NCBI GenBank assembly: GCA_963675055.2
Contig: CAXXJE010000004.1
Location: 939,901 to 1,003,900, forward strand
Reading direction: 5' to 3'
From: PGYT01 sp963675055
GTDB taxonomy: Bacteria > Bacteroidota > Ignavibacteria > Ignavibacteriales > Melioribacteraceae
Length of the DNA stretch: 64,000 bases
Position 1 is the stretch's first letter. Each line of letters starts with the position of its first letter. Below are positions 8,724 to 19,087 of the stretch, one piece after another. The position numbers were made by a program, and so were the translations under genes. The notes below the pieces were generated by a model. The model saw only the letters and a program-made list of their open reading frames with translations. It did not search any database and was not told where the DNA came from.

Positions 8724-9995
8724 TTATGATCCGCGTTCCGTTTCTATTTGTTCAAGAGTCTTGCCCGAAGTATCAGGCATAAAAAAGAAGCCAACTCCGC
8801 CGCTTATGCCGAGGAAAAGTACCAGCAGAGCAGCAACTGGAACAATGCCTGCTTTGGCTAGTATCGGTACAAAGAAACTCCAAATGCCGAGTATGGTCCT
8901 TGCAACACCAAATGTTATACCTTGGGCGGTACCCCGCAGCAATGTAGGGAATAACTCCTGACTGAATACTTTATAGAACGCCTCTCCGGCAAGGGAGGCG
9001 CCTGCAGCAAACAAAACAATGTTTGCTATAATAACCGGGATGTTAAAAGGCAATACGAGAAACAGTGTGTATGCTACTATCTGCATAACAGCACCGGCAC
9101 CCCAAAGTATTTTTCTTGTTTTATGATTGCGATCGGAGTAACGCATAAAAATCAACGCAGTAACAACGATCATAACAAGAAAAGCAAGACTTGTGATTGC
9201 AACGCTGGCAGCTTGGCTGCCTGCGCCAAGCGTTTTGATAATATACGGATTGAATATCCCGGCGGTACCTGCAGCGAGATTCCAGAAGAGGTAAATCGTT
9301 GCCGTCCATATAAGTGCTTTTAAATTCACACCGCTGAAAAGTTTTCTAATCTGTGTTCTGCTTGATTGAGCGGCAGCTTTCCAACGTGCAGACTCAGTGA
9401 GTCCTCTACGTAATGCCCATGTAACCATGGCAGCTACAAATAAATGCAAAAAGACGATACGTATACCAAGAATATCCAAAGAGGCAAGCGCAGCCGACAT
9501 CCACAGAACGATTACCGGTCCAAGAGCCCACGCAACCTGGGTAAGTCCAAGCAGTTTACCGCGTGCCTTTGCCGGTGCGATTTCACCAACCAGAGCAAGA
9601 GACGTAGGGACATCGGCCCCTACTGCAACACCAACCACAAAGGTACCGATAAATAACATTTCCGAATTTACTGCCAGTGCGATACACAGAATACCGGCAG
9701 CATATACAAGCAAGTCATACTGATAAATTCGTTTCCGTCCGAGTTTATCTCCGAGACGTCCGCCAATGAAAGCACCTAGAGCACAACCAATAGCATTTGG
9801 TCCGATTGCTGCAAGTGCGCCTACTGCAAAATTGCTGAGGTTAAGATAAGATTGGAAAAGTGCAAGTCCGGCACCCAAGGCTACAATTGAACCAGCATCA
9901 AGGTAAGAAGCCATACCTGCAAGTACAGACCACTTCCATTGCTGCCGTGTTATAGCATCATCTTGTGCTTGTTCATTAGGTTGATCTACTTTCAT
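8724..9995 (-). CDS. MFS sugar transporter
   Basis: A 423-residue inner-membrane permease of the major facilitator superfamily with about 12 predicted membrane segments. The cytoplasmic loop 2-3 motif appears as GGRLGDKLGRKRIY (about 78-91), and IAPAKARGKLLG (about 143-154) is a sugar-porter-type loop. It lies 26 nt upstream of the GH78 rhamnosidase and close to rhaA, so rhamnose or a short rhamnoside is the most likely substrate; this is inferred from context only. The gene is visibly richer in G+C than its neighbours (sampled stretches near 50 percent against 33-40 percent), which suggests acquisition from a different donor. Confidence 0.85.
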   Translation of the reverse strand: MKVDQPNEQAQDDAITRQQWKWSVLAGMASYLDAGSIVALGAGLALFQSYLNLSNFAVGALAAIGPNAIGCALGAFIGGRLGDKLGRKRIYQYDLLVYAAGILCIALAVNSEMLFIGTFVVGVAVGADVPTSLALVGEIAPAKARGKLLGLTQVAWALGPVIVLWMSAALASLDILGIRIVFLHLFVAAMVTWALRRGLTESARWKAAAQSSRTQIRKLFSGVNLKALIWTATIYLFWNLAAGTAGIFNPYIIKTLGAGSQAASVAITSLAFLVMIVVTALIFMRYSDRNHKTRKILWGAGAVMQIVAYTLFLVLPFNIPVIIANIVLFAAGASLAGEAFYKVFSQELFPTLLRGTAQGITFGVARTILGIWSFFVPILAKAGIVPVAALLVLFLGISGGVGFFFMPDTSGKTLEQIETERGS

Positions 9996-10078
9996 GATTA
10001 TATCCCGAATAATATGTTAAAGGTTTTCATTTATGTGTAATCAGTTTTTGTAGTATGATTTTCACTAATAACAACCAT

Positions 10079-12112
10079 TTATTGACGCACGGGTATCCAT
10101 ACAGACATGTCGGAAGCGCCTCTGTTTCCCCATGCAAAATAAGGTATAAGGCGTACGGATATATTCTTCAACTTTGATTGTGTATCCAAAGCGTAATATA
10201 AATCCGATGAATGTTCTGTTTCTTTTTTAAGAAAAGCTTCCCCTTCCAGACAAATCATTTTCACCCCTGCTATTTCAGCTTCCATCGGCTTCAGTTTTAT
10301 ATCAACCGGGAGAATTACATCAAAGATATCCTTTCCTTTCATATCAACAGATTCCAAACAATAAACAATGGGACCTCTTTTAACAGCAACCTGTCCGTGC
10401 GTTTCTTCAACCAATCTGTTGGCAGCCATTAGTTTAATTCCCATAGGCAATATCAATTCAATTACATCCCCTTTTTTCCATTTTCTGTTTATCACTGCAT
10501 ATTTACCCGCTTTTATATCAACATCCAGATTCTGGTTATTAAAACTAATCGAGTTTTCCTGATCTGCCCATCCGGGAATTCGCAAACTTATATCAAAAGG
10601 ATTGTTCGGTACTTCGTCAAAAATTATTTTGATTGTGTCATTCCATGGATAATCGGTTTCCTCTCTCAGAATTAATTTTGAACCATCCAGCAGATTTGTA
10701 GTTAAGGTATTACTTCCATAGAGATTGACAGTAATTCCTGTTTTCGTCAATGCATATGCATAATTATTTATTTCAGCAATGGTTCGGTCCAGATTGGGCG
10801 GACAACAATTTGACAGAGCAATGTACGGCTCGCGCTCCCCTTCCCAACGTAATTTGTAAGGTAAGGTATGATCGACACGCAGAGGATTTGTATAGTTGAA
10901 TCTGGTACCGGTTAAGTCTGTTCCTGAAAGGACACTGTTGTACAATGTCAGTTCCAGAATGTCCGCATACCTGGAATCACCTGTTGCGAGAAGCATTCTG
11001 TAATTCCACAGTACATTTCCAACATTGGCGCAGGTTTCATTATGTGCCGTGATATTTGGCAGTTGATATGCCTGTCCGTACGCCTGATGCACTTGCTGAA
11101 TATAGTCAGGATCATAAGAAGTTCCGTTTGGTGAAACTCCGTCGTACAAGGCTCCGCAGCCTCCTGTTATATACATTTTTTTAGTTACCACATCCTGCCA
11201 TATACTCTTAAGAGCCATCATAAGCGAGTCTTCACCTGTTTCCATATAAAGATCGGCAACCCCGGCATACAGATAGTTGGCGCGAACAGCATGTCCAACT
11301 GCTTCCCTTTGCAAGCGAAACGGTATCCTGTCCTGATTATGATCTGTACCATTATTTATTAATCCCCTGGAATCAATCATTATTTCAGCCAAATCAAGGT
11401 ATTTTTTATTACCGGTCGTTCGGTACATTTCAACAATACCCATATAATGAGAAGGACAAATGGCGCTGCGTGCTTTTTCAGCAGTTACGTTTTCATAATA
11501 GGCTACAAGAAAGTCAGATGCTTTTATAGCAATATCGAGGAAGTTTGTCTGACCAGTTACACGGTAGTGCAAGCAGGCAGCCGTCATGAGATGCCCGATA
11601 TTATAATTCTCAAAATTCATTCGATCTTCATACTCCTTAACCGATCCGGGATTATTCCTATGCCTGATAGTAGTTTGTGTATTAATATAGCCGTCGCTTC
11701 TTTGAGCCTTTGCGATGATTTTAATAATCTGTTCAAATTCATCATACAAACGTTTATCCTTTGTAAGAGCGTATACAGATATTACGGCTTCCAGTGTTTT
11801 ATAAAAATCACCATCATGAAAAGGCGCTCCCCTATGATTTCCCTGTTTAAATCCCGCCGCTATTTCGAAATTACAATATCCATGGCATAATGAATCGTTT
11901 TTATATATGTTCAGCATATTCATTGCCATGGTATCTTTACACACTTGAAACCAATGTCCCCAGAAACCGTCGGTCCATCGAACCGCATCCGCATCGACTG
12001 GAATAAGCCTGGCATAAATACTTTCGGATGTATTTACAAGAGCTTTTTGCTGAGCTCTCATGCAATTTGTCAGGACAATTAATGCAAGTATTATTGTGAT
12101 TATCTTTTTCAT
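10079..12112 (-). CDS. GH127 (DUF1680) beta-L-arabinofuranosidase-type enzyme
   Basis: A secreted 677-residue glycosidase of the DUF1680/GH127 group, whose characterised members remove beta-L-arabinofuranose using a cysteine nucleophile held by zinc. The zinc site is readable: Glu359 and Cys361 in HNETCAN, and Cys436-Cys437 in NCCPPN, with spacing close to that of the known Bifidobacterium enzyme. An (alpha/alpha)6 barrel fills the first ~440 residues and beta-sandwich domains follow. The N-terminus MKKIITIILALIVLTNCMRAQQ is a signal peptide, possibly with a lipobox (LTNC). Arabinofuranose is abundant in pectin side chains, which suits the locus. Related families GH137, GH142 and GH146 cannot be excluded by eye, but CCPPN supports the GH127 clan. 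Confidence 0.87.
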   Translation of the reverse strand: MKKIITIILALIVLTNCMRAQQKALVNTSESIYARLIPVDADAVRWTDGFWGHWFQVCKDTMAMNMLNIYKNDSLCHGYCNFEIAAGFKQGNHRGAPFHDGDFYKTLEAVISVYALTKDKRLYDEFEQIIKIIAKAQRSDGYINTQTTIRHRNNPGSVKEYEDRMNFENYNIGHLMTAACLHYRVTGQTNFLDIAIKASDFLVAYYENVTAEKARSAICPSHYMGIVEMYRTTGNKKYLDLAEIMIDSRGLINNGTDHNQDRIPFRLQREAVGHAVRANYLYAGVADLYMETGEDSLMMALKSIWQDVVTKKMYITGGCGALYDGVSPNGTSYDPDYIQQVHQAYGQAYQLPNITAHNETCANVGNVLWNYRMLLATGDSRYADILELTLYNSVLSGTDLTGTRFNYTNPLRVDHTLPYKLRWEGEREPYIALSNCCPPNLDRTIAEINNYAYALTKTGITVNLYGSNTLTTNLLDGSKLILREETDYPWNDTIKIIFDEVPNNPFDISLRIPGWADQENSISFNNQNLDVDIKAGKYAVINRKWKKGDVIELILPMGIKLMAANRLVEETHGQVAVKRGPIVYCLESVDMKGKDIFDVILPVDIKLKPMEAEIAGVKMICLEGEAFLKKETEHSSDLYYALDTQSKLKNISVRLIPYFAWGNRGASDMSVWIPVRQ

Positions 12113-12222
12113 GATAAACTATTTTTATAACGGTGTTTGTTTTTCTTTTTATTAAATCATTCCATCTGATTTTATAATTTTAATTACTCTTTCTCTTCTC
12201 AGTTAAATTCCAATTTACTTCT

Positions 12223-13305
12223 CTATTTGTTTTTTAGTCCCATCATCCTATCAATAAAAAGCTTTGGTATTCTTCCTGTTTTGTCCGGGGGCACATTCAA
12301 AAGAAGATTTCCATTGAGTTCATTAACATTTTTCATTACCATCGTCAGTTCTTCAATTGGTTTTGGTTTTGATTTCTCAGACCAGAACCAACCGTCGGTT
12401 AATGAAATGCAATGCTCATATCCAAGCTCATATGTTTTTCCCTCATATACCTGCTGGTTCCGGAAAGGTTGTTTAATGAAGGTTTTCTCTGAATTTAGTA
12501 TATCAGTTGGCCAGGATACGTTCAGAGCTTCTTCAATATTGAAATCTCCCTGAATATCACGGCTCTCCTGTCCATAGTTGAACATAACAACACAATCGGG
12601 ATTAATATTCTTGACTAATTGATAAAGAGAGTTTCTCTGATCGTATGTTAGATGTCTTGGGATATCAAGCCATTGAATTGCAACTTCCGGATACTTTGTA
12701 TGGAGTTCGGTTAAATGATCCTTTACCAATTGGAAGTATTCCTTTGAAATGTAGGGTAAAGAAGGAGTCCATACAATACTTGTGTCGCTGTGCCGGGTGT
12801 CCATGATGCAATAGTAAAGTCCCGGCTTGATGCCGTATTTTTTACATGCCTCAATAAATTCGGCAACAACATCAGTTTTAACTGGACTGGCAGCAACATC
12901 ATAATCAAATTCTTTCCCCTTCCAGTTAACCTTACTGTCCCATAAACAAAAACCTGAAGAATGCTTTGCTGTAAGTATCACATATTTCATCCGGGCATCT
13001 TTAGCCACCCGAATCCACTGATCAACGTCAAGGTTGGATGGATTGTAAATTGAGACGGAAGTAGTGCCTGGCGTCTGTTCATTACCGTCAAAGGTCGACA
13101 AACTGAAATGAATAAACATACCGTATTTCAGTGCGCACCACTCCTGCACCTCTTTTTTCGTCTGTGATGATTGACCGGTATGATACTTACTACTGTTAAT
13201 TTGAGGCACCTGATAAATGTCGGCAAATTCACCATTCGCTGCCTGCCCATACAAAAGAGAAGCAAAGGCGAATAGAAATATTATGTTCATTAGACTTTTC
13301 ATCAT
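12223..13305 (-). CDS. Alpha-L-fucosidase, glycoside hydrolase family 29
   Basis: Retaining alpha-L-fucosidase expected to remove fucose from plant polysaccharide side chains. Family features include KYGMFIHFSLSTF (start of the barrel), YVILTAKHSSGFCLWDS, and the predicted nucleophile Asp in IQWLDIPR (about residue 214 from the chosen start). The C-terminus NLLLNVPPDKTGRIP is typical of the family. The open frame reaches a TTG at 13329, overlapping the previous gene by 8 bp, but the ATG at 13305 (or 13302) gives a proper signal peptide and is preferred. The short length (about 360 residues) lacks a C-terminal beta domain. The leader resembles that of the GH2 gene upstream (see findings). Confidence 0.88.
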   Translation of the reverse strand: MMKSLMNIIFLFAFASLLYGQAANGEFADIYQVPQINSSKYHTGQSSQTKKEVQEWCALKYGMFIHFSLSTFDGNEQTPGTTSVSIYNPSNLDVDQWIRVAKDARMKYVILTAKHSSGFCLWDSKVNWKGKEFDYDVAASPVKTDVVAEFIEACKKYGIKPGLYYCIMDTRHSDTSIVWTPSLPYISKEYFQLVKDHLTELHTKYPEVAIQWLDIPRHLTYDQRNSLYQLVKNINPDCVVMFNYGQESRDIQGDFNIEEALNVSWPTDILNSEKTFIKQPFRNQQVYEGKTYELGYEHCISLTDGWFWSEKSKPKPIEELTMVMKNVNELNGNLLLNVPPDKTGRIPKLFIDRMMGLKNK

Positions 13306-13321
13306 ATTTAAAACAAATACG

Positions 13322-15649
13322 TTAATCAATTACAGTTAATTCCATCGACTGCAAATCCACGGAATTTTTACCGACGTAAATTGTGAATTTACCCGGTTCA
13401 ACAACTTCTTCCATTTTTTGATTTAAAAGTTTTAATTTCTCCGGAATAATTTTAAACTCTACAATTTTTGATTCACCTTTCTCTAGAAATATTTTTCGAA
13501 AACCTTTTAGTTCCAACACCGGACGAGCAACAGAAGCAATATTGTCGTGAATGTACATCTGAACAATTTCTTTACCGTCATAATCGCCAGTGTTTGTAAC
13601 TTTAATTCTAATTATTGTGCTGTCATCTTTACTTATTTCATTCTTAGCCAATTTCAAGTCGGAGTATTCATAATTTGTATAGCTCAATCCAAATCCGAAC
13701 GGGAATAGAGGACCTTTTGCCTCCAGAATATACTTGTTATGCAATGCTGAATTAATCCTATTATAATAACATGGTATATCTCCAACCGAACGGGGAAATG
13801 AAACAGGTAATTTCCCTGATGGATTTATATTCCCAAACAAAATATCGGCGACCGCATTCCCTGTCTCTTCGCCCTGGTACCAGCCTTCCAGAATCGCAGG
13901 AACTTCTTCTTTAATTTTAGCAATACTCAAAGGTCTTCCATTCATCAGATATACAACAGTTGGTTTTCCTAATTTCATAATTGAGTCAACTAATAATTGT
14001 TGTCTTCCGAATAGATCAAGATTGTTCCTGTCACCAATCCTGCTGCCTGTACTTTCGCGACATATACGAGGAGTACCCCCAATAACCAAAACCACATAAT
14101 CAGAAATCTCAGCAACTTTTACGGCTTCTTTTATCAGTTTCAAATCTGATGCCTCTGAATTCAGTTCCGCTTCCGGCGCTCTCCAATAACCATCCTCAAG
14201 GTGAATTTTACATCCCTCGGCATAATTCACTTTTATTTTGTCACCTGCATAATTTTTTATACCGTCATAAACAGTTATACCCTTACCATAACTATATTCG
14301 GTTGTATATCCGCCAAAATATGAATGCTTTGCATTTGGCCCTATCACTGCAATTGATTTTATTTTATCAAGATTAATAGGTAGTATTTTATTTTCATTCT
14401 TAAGTAAAATAATGGATTCCTGCGCAGCCTTTAGAGCAAGAGATTTATGTTCATCACTATGATTGACTTTTTCAGCGTACTCAGAATCGGCATAAGCATT
14501 TTCAAATAGCCCTAACCTGAATTTTAACCTGAGAACATTTTTAACAGCCCTGTCAATATATTTTATATCAATCTTTCCGTTGTCTGCCATCTGCTTCAGG
14601 TTTTCAAATGTTTTGGTTTTTGGTAATTCTATATCTACTCCGGCTTCTATACCCATTTTGGCAGCTTGGTCAAAATTTTCGGCGATAAAGTGAAAATTAG
14701 CAATCTGCTCAAGACCACTATAATCAGAAACTACAATACCATCATGTCCCCATTTATTTCTTAATAATTCTGTTAACAGCCATGAATTGGCATGACAGGG
14801 AATGCCATCAAAAATATTATACGCAGCCATTATTGAAGCAACATGTGCCTTTTCCACAGCAGCCCTGAATGGTATCAAATCTGCTTCCAGCATTCCCCTG
14901 ACACTCATAATATTTGGAGCGAGGTTTAATCCTCCTAAAGGCTGACCTGAGGCACCAAAATGTTTTACCGTAGCAGCAATATGATCTTTGCCGATAAGAT
15001 AATTCCTTCCCTGAAATCCATTTACTGCTGCTATAGCCATTTGTGAAGTTAGATATGGATCTTCCCCAAATGTCTCTTCTGTTCTGCCGTACCTGGGATC
15101 TTTTGTCAGATCGATATTTGGTGATAAGGCTAAATTACCCCCCCTGCTCCTGGTTTCCTGCGCTATAGCCGATGTAACCTCTTCTTCTAATGAAACATCC
15201 CATGTGCTTGCCATGGCAATTGCCTGTGGAAATACTGTTGCATTTGCCATCATAACGCCATGCAAGCATTCTTCATGAATAATTGCAGGAATTCCAAGCC
15301 TGGATTCTTCAATAAGAAACTTTTGCAGCGTATTTACTAATTCTACTGTTTGTGCTGGTAATAAATCTTCACTCGAACGGCTGAGCTGTCCTATTCCGTT
15401 TTTTATTTCATTAATTTTTCCTTCGGGTAAATTCCCCTTTTCGTTAATTTGAATTTTGCTGATTGCCTTCATCTGTGCAATTTTTTCTTCAAGAGTCATT
15501 CGGTTAAGTAAATCATCAACCCTATCTTCTATATTCTCCTTTGGATTCTCATAGACATCCATTATTCCGTTTTTATTAGCATCTACATATTGAGAAAAAA
15601 GATTTACTTGTAGTAAACAAAAGATTATTAGAGTGATTATTGTTTTCAT
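13322..15649 (-). CDS. Glycoside hydrolase family 3 beta-glycosidase
   Basis: Secreted retaining beta-glycosidase (beta-glucosidase or beta-xylosidase type). A signal peptide (MKTIITLIIFCLLQVNLFSQ) is followed by the GH3 N-terminal barrel with RMTLEEKIAQM, KHFGASGQP and the nucleophile Asp309 in GIVVSDYSGLE. The alpha/beta sandwich domain follows (IAVIGPNAKHSYFGGYT region, about 440). A fibronectin-III-like C-terminal domain begins near 670 (SYTNYEYSDLKL ... GKEIVQMYIHD). Length 775 is normal. The upstream sequence AAAAGG lies about 8 nt before the ATG. Substrate cannot be fixed from sequence; the surrounding pectin enzymes suggest oligosaccharides from pectin or hemicellulose. Confidence 0.92.
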   Translation of the reverse strand: MKTIITLIIFCLLQVNLFSQYVDANKNGIMDVYENPKENIEDRVDDLLNRMTLEEKIAQMKAISKIQINEKGNLPEGKINEIKNGIGQLSRSSEDLLPAQTVELVNTLQKFLIEESRLGIPAIIHEECLHGVMMANATVFPQAIAMASTWDVSLEEEVTSAIAQETRSRGGNLALSPNIDLTKDPRYGRTEETFGEDPYLTSQMAIAAVNGFQGRNYLIGKDHIAATVKHFGASGQPLGGLNLAPNIMSVRGMLEADLIPFRAAVEKAHVASIMAAYNIFDGIPCHANSWLLTELLRNKWGHDGIVVSDYSGLEQIANFHFIAENFDQAAKMGIEAGVDIELPKTKTFENLKQMADNGKIDIKYIDRAVKNVLRLKFRLGLFENAYADSEYAEKVNHSDEHKSLALKAAQESIILLKNENKILPINLDKIKSIAVIGPNAKHSYFGGYTTEYSYGKGITVYDGIKNYAGDKIKVNYAEGCKIHLEDGYWRAPEAELNSEASDLKLIKEAVKVAEISDYVVLVIGGTPRICRESTGSRIGDRNNLDLFGRQQLLVDSIMKLGKPTVVYLMNGRPLSIAKIKEEVPAILEGWYQGEETGNAVADILFGNINPSGKLPVSFPRSVGDIPCYYNRINSALHNKYILEAKGPLFPFGFGLSYTNYEYSDLKLAKNEISKDDSTIIRIKVTNTGDYDGKEIVQMYIHDNIASVARPVLELKGFRKIFLEKGESKIVEFKIIPEKLKLLNQKMEEVVEPGKFTIYVGKNSVDLQSMELTVID

Positions 15650-15681
15650 GGATAAAACCTTTTTACTTATTTATTTTTAGT

Positions 15682-18600
15682 CTATCTAGTTTTAACAAAA
15701 CCCTGCTCAAATTCATATTTGTTTATTGGTTTAATCCAAAACGAATATTGATAGTCCCGGGCAGGTATCTGGTACTTTTCAAGCGGTGCGGCAAAATCGT
15801 TCCATGAAGTATTGCCGCCTACCCCCATTTGCTTCAGATCAATATTCAATGTTATAAACCCCGCTTCTTTCAACTCATTGGTATGTTTGGCATTATTAAT
15901 TATCTTTTCAGTATACGTCCATGCGCTCATGCTCAGAAGACTATCAGCCACAATCAGAACACCATCTTTATCATTTGACAAATACATCCAGCGGACGCCC
16001 GTCCGGTTGCCGTTTTCCTGGGGATTCATATAGGGTTCCATAAATTTTTCGATGGGCAGTTTATAGATACCGACTTCAGCGCCGGAACATTTATCAATAT
16101 AATTTTCCCAGGGTCCTTTTCCATACCATTGAATATTCCTGAATCCGTTGTTGATGGCGCAGGTCATGCCCACTTTGGGAATATTGGGGAGAGAATCTTT
16201 AACTATAATATGATAACTGACCTTAACTGCGCCGTCAACATTCACCAGGTAAGAGAGTTTGACATTTGCTTTTCCTTCAATAATAGAGTAATCACTTTGA
16301 ACTGACACTGCATTATCTTTAATTTTTTCGCAGTGCATGGTTAGCAAACGAGGAGTTGCATCATACCAGGGTTTTAGCTTACGATAGGGTTTCCATCCTT
16401 TATCATTATCGGTTATGGGACGGGTAAAATTAGGTAATAAAGGTTGATTTACTATTGAATCACCATTGGCAATATAACTTGCCAGGGCACCGGTAGTTTT
16501 ATTGAACTTAATTTCAAATTTATTTCCGGTGATTTTCCAGTCATTTTTTTCTTCGTGCAATTCAACTTTATAAGATTGACTTGTTAAAAAATTTCCTGCC
16601 AATTTTGCTGGTTGAGTTAAACTGAATTGATTGGACGCAATTTCATATCCTTTATCAGCCCAAAGCTTTTCATCTTTTAAACAGAAAGCTATATTACAGA
16701 TGTACTCAGCGCTGTCATTCATTTCAGGTAAATAAGAACTCATATCAAATAATGCCGAATCGCCTGGAAGAATATTAAAATCAGGTAATTGCAAGGTCTT
16801 CATTTCTTTACCATTTCTTAAAAGTGTCAATATGGCTTGATATGAATCTACATTCAAAACTGCAGCCCTGTTTTTAATTTTCATAACCGCCGGATCTTTA
16901 CTTATCAACTCACAATCGATCGGCTGAAAAACATGCTTACACTCAAACATAGCAGATTTCGAACGACCATCAGAAGCGACTACACCATTAATACAAAAAT
17001 TACCATCATTGAGTGTATTTCCGAAATCACCGCCATACGCATAGTAAGCCTTTCCGGTGCTGTCCGTTTTAAGCAACCCCTGATCTTTGAAATCCCAGAT
17101 ACACCCGCCAATAACCCGTCGATGTGACCGGAACAAATCCCAGAATTCTTTAAAATTTCCCGTTGAATTTCCCATTGAATGTGCATATTCAGAAAAGAAT
17201 ATTGGACGATCATCACCCGGCTGGTTTACAATTTGATCAATAAACTCCAAAGTAGGATAAAAACGACTTACTACATCCACATAATACTGATCAACCGGAT
17301 TTTGCAGACGGCGGGGATTTGGCAGTTTAGACATATCTTTATAGCCTGCCTTGCTTGGGTCACCCTGTGCCGCTTCGTAATGTACAGGACGTGTAATGTC
17401 AAAATTGTGAAGCCATCCCGCCATTGCAGCATGGTTAGGTCCGCTTCCGGCTTCATTTCCCAAACTCCACATAATTATTGAAGGATGATTTTTATCCCGC
17501 TCAACCATCCTGGTTGCCCGTTCCATAAAAGCATGGTTCCACTGAGGATCATTGCTTAATTTACCGCCCAATCCATGAGTCTCAAGATTTGCCTCATCAA
17601 TTACAAGAATTCCCATTTCATCGCACAAATCGTAAAAGTACGGATCGTCGGGAAAATGACTGGTACGTATGCAATTGAAATTGAATTTTTTAATTGTAGT
17701 GACATCCTTCAAAATATCTTCGCGGCTTACTGTCTGACCTTTAACCGGATGGTGATCCTGATGATTTACACCGTACAGATAGGTTTGCTTTCCATTGATA
17801 AGCAGTTTCTTCGTTACTTTATCAAACTCAATTTTCCTGAAACCGATTTTGCAGCTTTTGGCTTCAAGAATATTTCCTAAAGAATCTTCAACAGAAAAAA
17901 CCAAAGTATAAAGATACGGTACCTCGTCAGACCATTTATGGGGATTTTTAACATTGGTTTCCAATAATCCAAACTTCACATTATCCAAACGCGGATAAAG
18001 TTCATTGATCGCATCTTCTGCTTTTATTTCCAAAGGTAAAGGTAGGACTGCCTTTTTATCCGCATCATACAATTGAGCTTTAAGAAAAATACCTTTAACT
18101 GCCTTCCCGCTGTAATTATCAAAGCGGGGACGAATTTCCAGAAGTGCATCTTTATAGTTTTCATCCAATTTGGTTTGAACAAAAAAGTCGGCTAATCTAA
18201 CTTCAGGTTCTGCCATTAAAAAAACATCGCGAATGATTCCGCTCATATGCCAGTGATCCTGGTCTTCGAGATATGAACCGGTACTCCAACGAATCACCTG
18301 AACCGAAAGAATATTTTCACCTTTTTGTAAATAAGGAGTAACATTAAATTCCGACGAAAGACGACTGTCTTCAGCGTAACCAACAAATTTTCCGTTTATC
18401 CAAACTTTATATGCTGAACTTACCCCTCCAAAATGAAGAGTAATATTCATTCCTTTCCAATCATCTGGAAATGTAAATGTATGCTGGTATGAACCTACGG
18501 GATTATAATCTTGCGGTACAAGGGGCGGATTGACGGGACGGAACGGATAACCTGAGCTTGTATAAATAGGAACGTCATACCCTTCCATTTCCCAATTGGA

Positions 18601-18951
18601 GGGTACTTCTATTTTATCCCAACCTTTGACTCGTTTTGTATAAAAATCCACCGGCGCGTTACCAGGTTTAATGGCAAAATGAAAGTCCCATTCTCCGTTC
18701 AGCATCATCAATCGCGATTTGCTTCGGTCACAAGGCAAAGCATCCTCAACCGTTTCGTAAGAATATGAAGTTGCCCTGGCTTTGTCGCGATTAATGCTGG
18801 TTACCAGGGGGTTCTCCCAGGGCTCGGTTTGGTAAATTTGAGGTACCCGGGGAATACCGGCAGGTTCACCTCTTACAGTTTGCCCATTCGCAACAGAAGT
18901 TAAGGCAAATAATAAAAGCACTATATTCTTCAGACTTTTCATCATTTTCAT
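15682..18951 (-). CDS. Glycoside hydrolase family 2 beta-galactosidase (LacZ-like, large form)
   Basis: Secreted retaining beta-galactosidase of the long LacZ type, about 1,090 residues. After a signal peptide come the jelly-roll sugar-binding domain (LNGEWDFHF, HFGGVSSAYKVWINGKFVGYAEDSR), an immunoglobulin-like domain, and the TIM barrel with DEANLETHG. The catalytic acid/base is Glu509 in WSLGNEAGSG and the nucleophile Glu597 in FFSEYAHSMGN (numbers from the longest frame at 18978). A beta-galactosidase small-chain domain fills the C-terminus (WYGKGPWENYIDK region). ATG at 18951 is preferred because it begins directly at the signal peptide. Galactan and arabinogalactan side chains of pectin are the likely targets. 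Its leader is similar to that of the GH29 gene. Confidence 0.92.
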   Translation of the reverse strand: MKMMKSLKNIVLLLFALTSVANGQTVRGEPAGIPRVPQIYQTEPWENPLVTSINRDKARATSYSYETVEDALPCDRSKSRLMMLNGEWDFHFAIKPGNAPVDFYTKRVKGWDKIEVPSNWEMEGYDVPIYTSSGYPFRPVNPPLVPQDYNPVGSYQHTFTFPDDWKGMNITLHFGGVSSAYKVWINGKFVGYAEDSRLSSEFNVTPYLQKGENILSVQVIRWSTGSYLEDQDHWHMSGIIRDVFLMAEPEVRLADFFVQTKLDENYKDALLEIRPRFDNYSGKAVKGIFLKAQLYDADKKAVLPLPLEIKAEDAINELYPRLDNVKFGLLETNVKNPHKWSDEVPYLYTLVFSVEDSLGNILEAKSCKIGFRKIEFDKVTKKLLINGKQTYLYGVNHQDHHPVKGQTVSREDILKDVTTIKKFNFNCIRTSHFPDDPYFYDLCDEMGILVIDEANLETHGLGGKLSNDPQWNHAFMERATRMVERDKNHPSIIMWSLGNEAGSGPNHAAMAGWLHNFDITRPVHYEAAQGDPSKAGYKDMSKLPNPRRLQNPVDQYYVDVVSRFYPTLEFIDQIVNQPGDDRPIFFSEYAHSMGNSTGNFKEFWDLFRSHRRVIGGCIWDFKDQGLLKTDSTGKAYYAYGGDFGNTLNDGNFCINGVVASDGRSKSAMFECKHVFQPIDCELISKDPAVMKIKNRAAVLNVDSYQAILTLLRNGKEMKTLQLPDFNILPGDSALFDMSSYLPEMNDSAEYICNIAFCLKDEKLWADKGYEIASNQFSLTQPAKLAGNFLTSQSYKVELHEEKNDWKITGNKFEIKFNKTTGALASYIANGDSIVNQPLLPNFTRPITDNDKGWKPYRKLKPWYDATPRLLTMHCEKIKDNAVSVQSDYSIIEGKANVKLSYLVNVDGAVKVSYHIIVKDSLPNIPKVGMTCAINNGFRNIQWYGKGPWENYIDKCSGAEVGIYKLPIEKFMEPYMNPQENGNRTGVRWMYLSNDKDGVLIVADSLLSMSAWTYTEKIINNAKHTNELKEAGFITLNIDLKQMGVGGNTSWNDFAAPLEKYQIPARDYQYSFWIKPINKYEFEQGFVKTR

Positions 18952-19087
18952 GGGGTAGTTTTTATATTCATTTAACACTTTCCTTATTGCTCAATCGAAA
19001 AAGTCCCATATCAATATCCCACGTCAATGATATTTAAGCATTTAGATTGTTTTCTATATTGATTAATTCGGATGATATTTATAGTAA

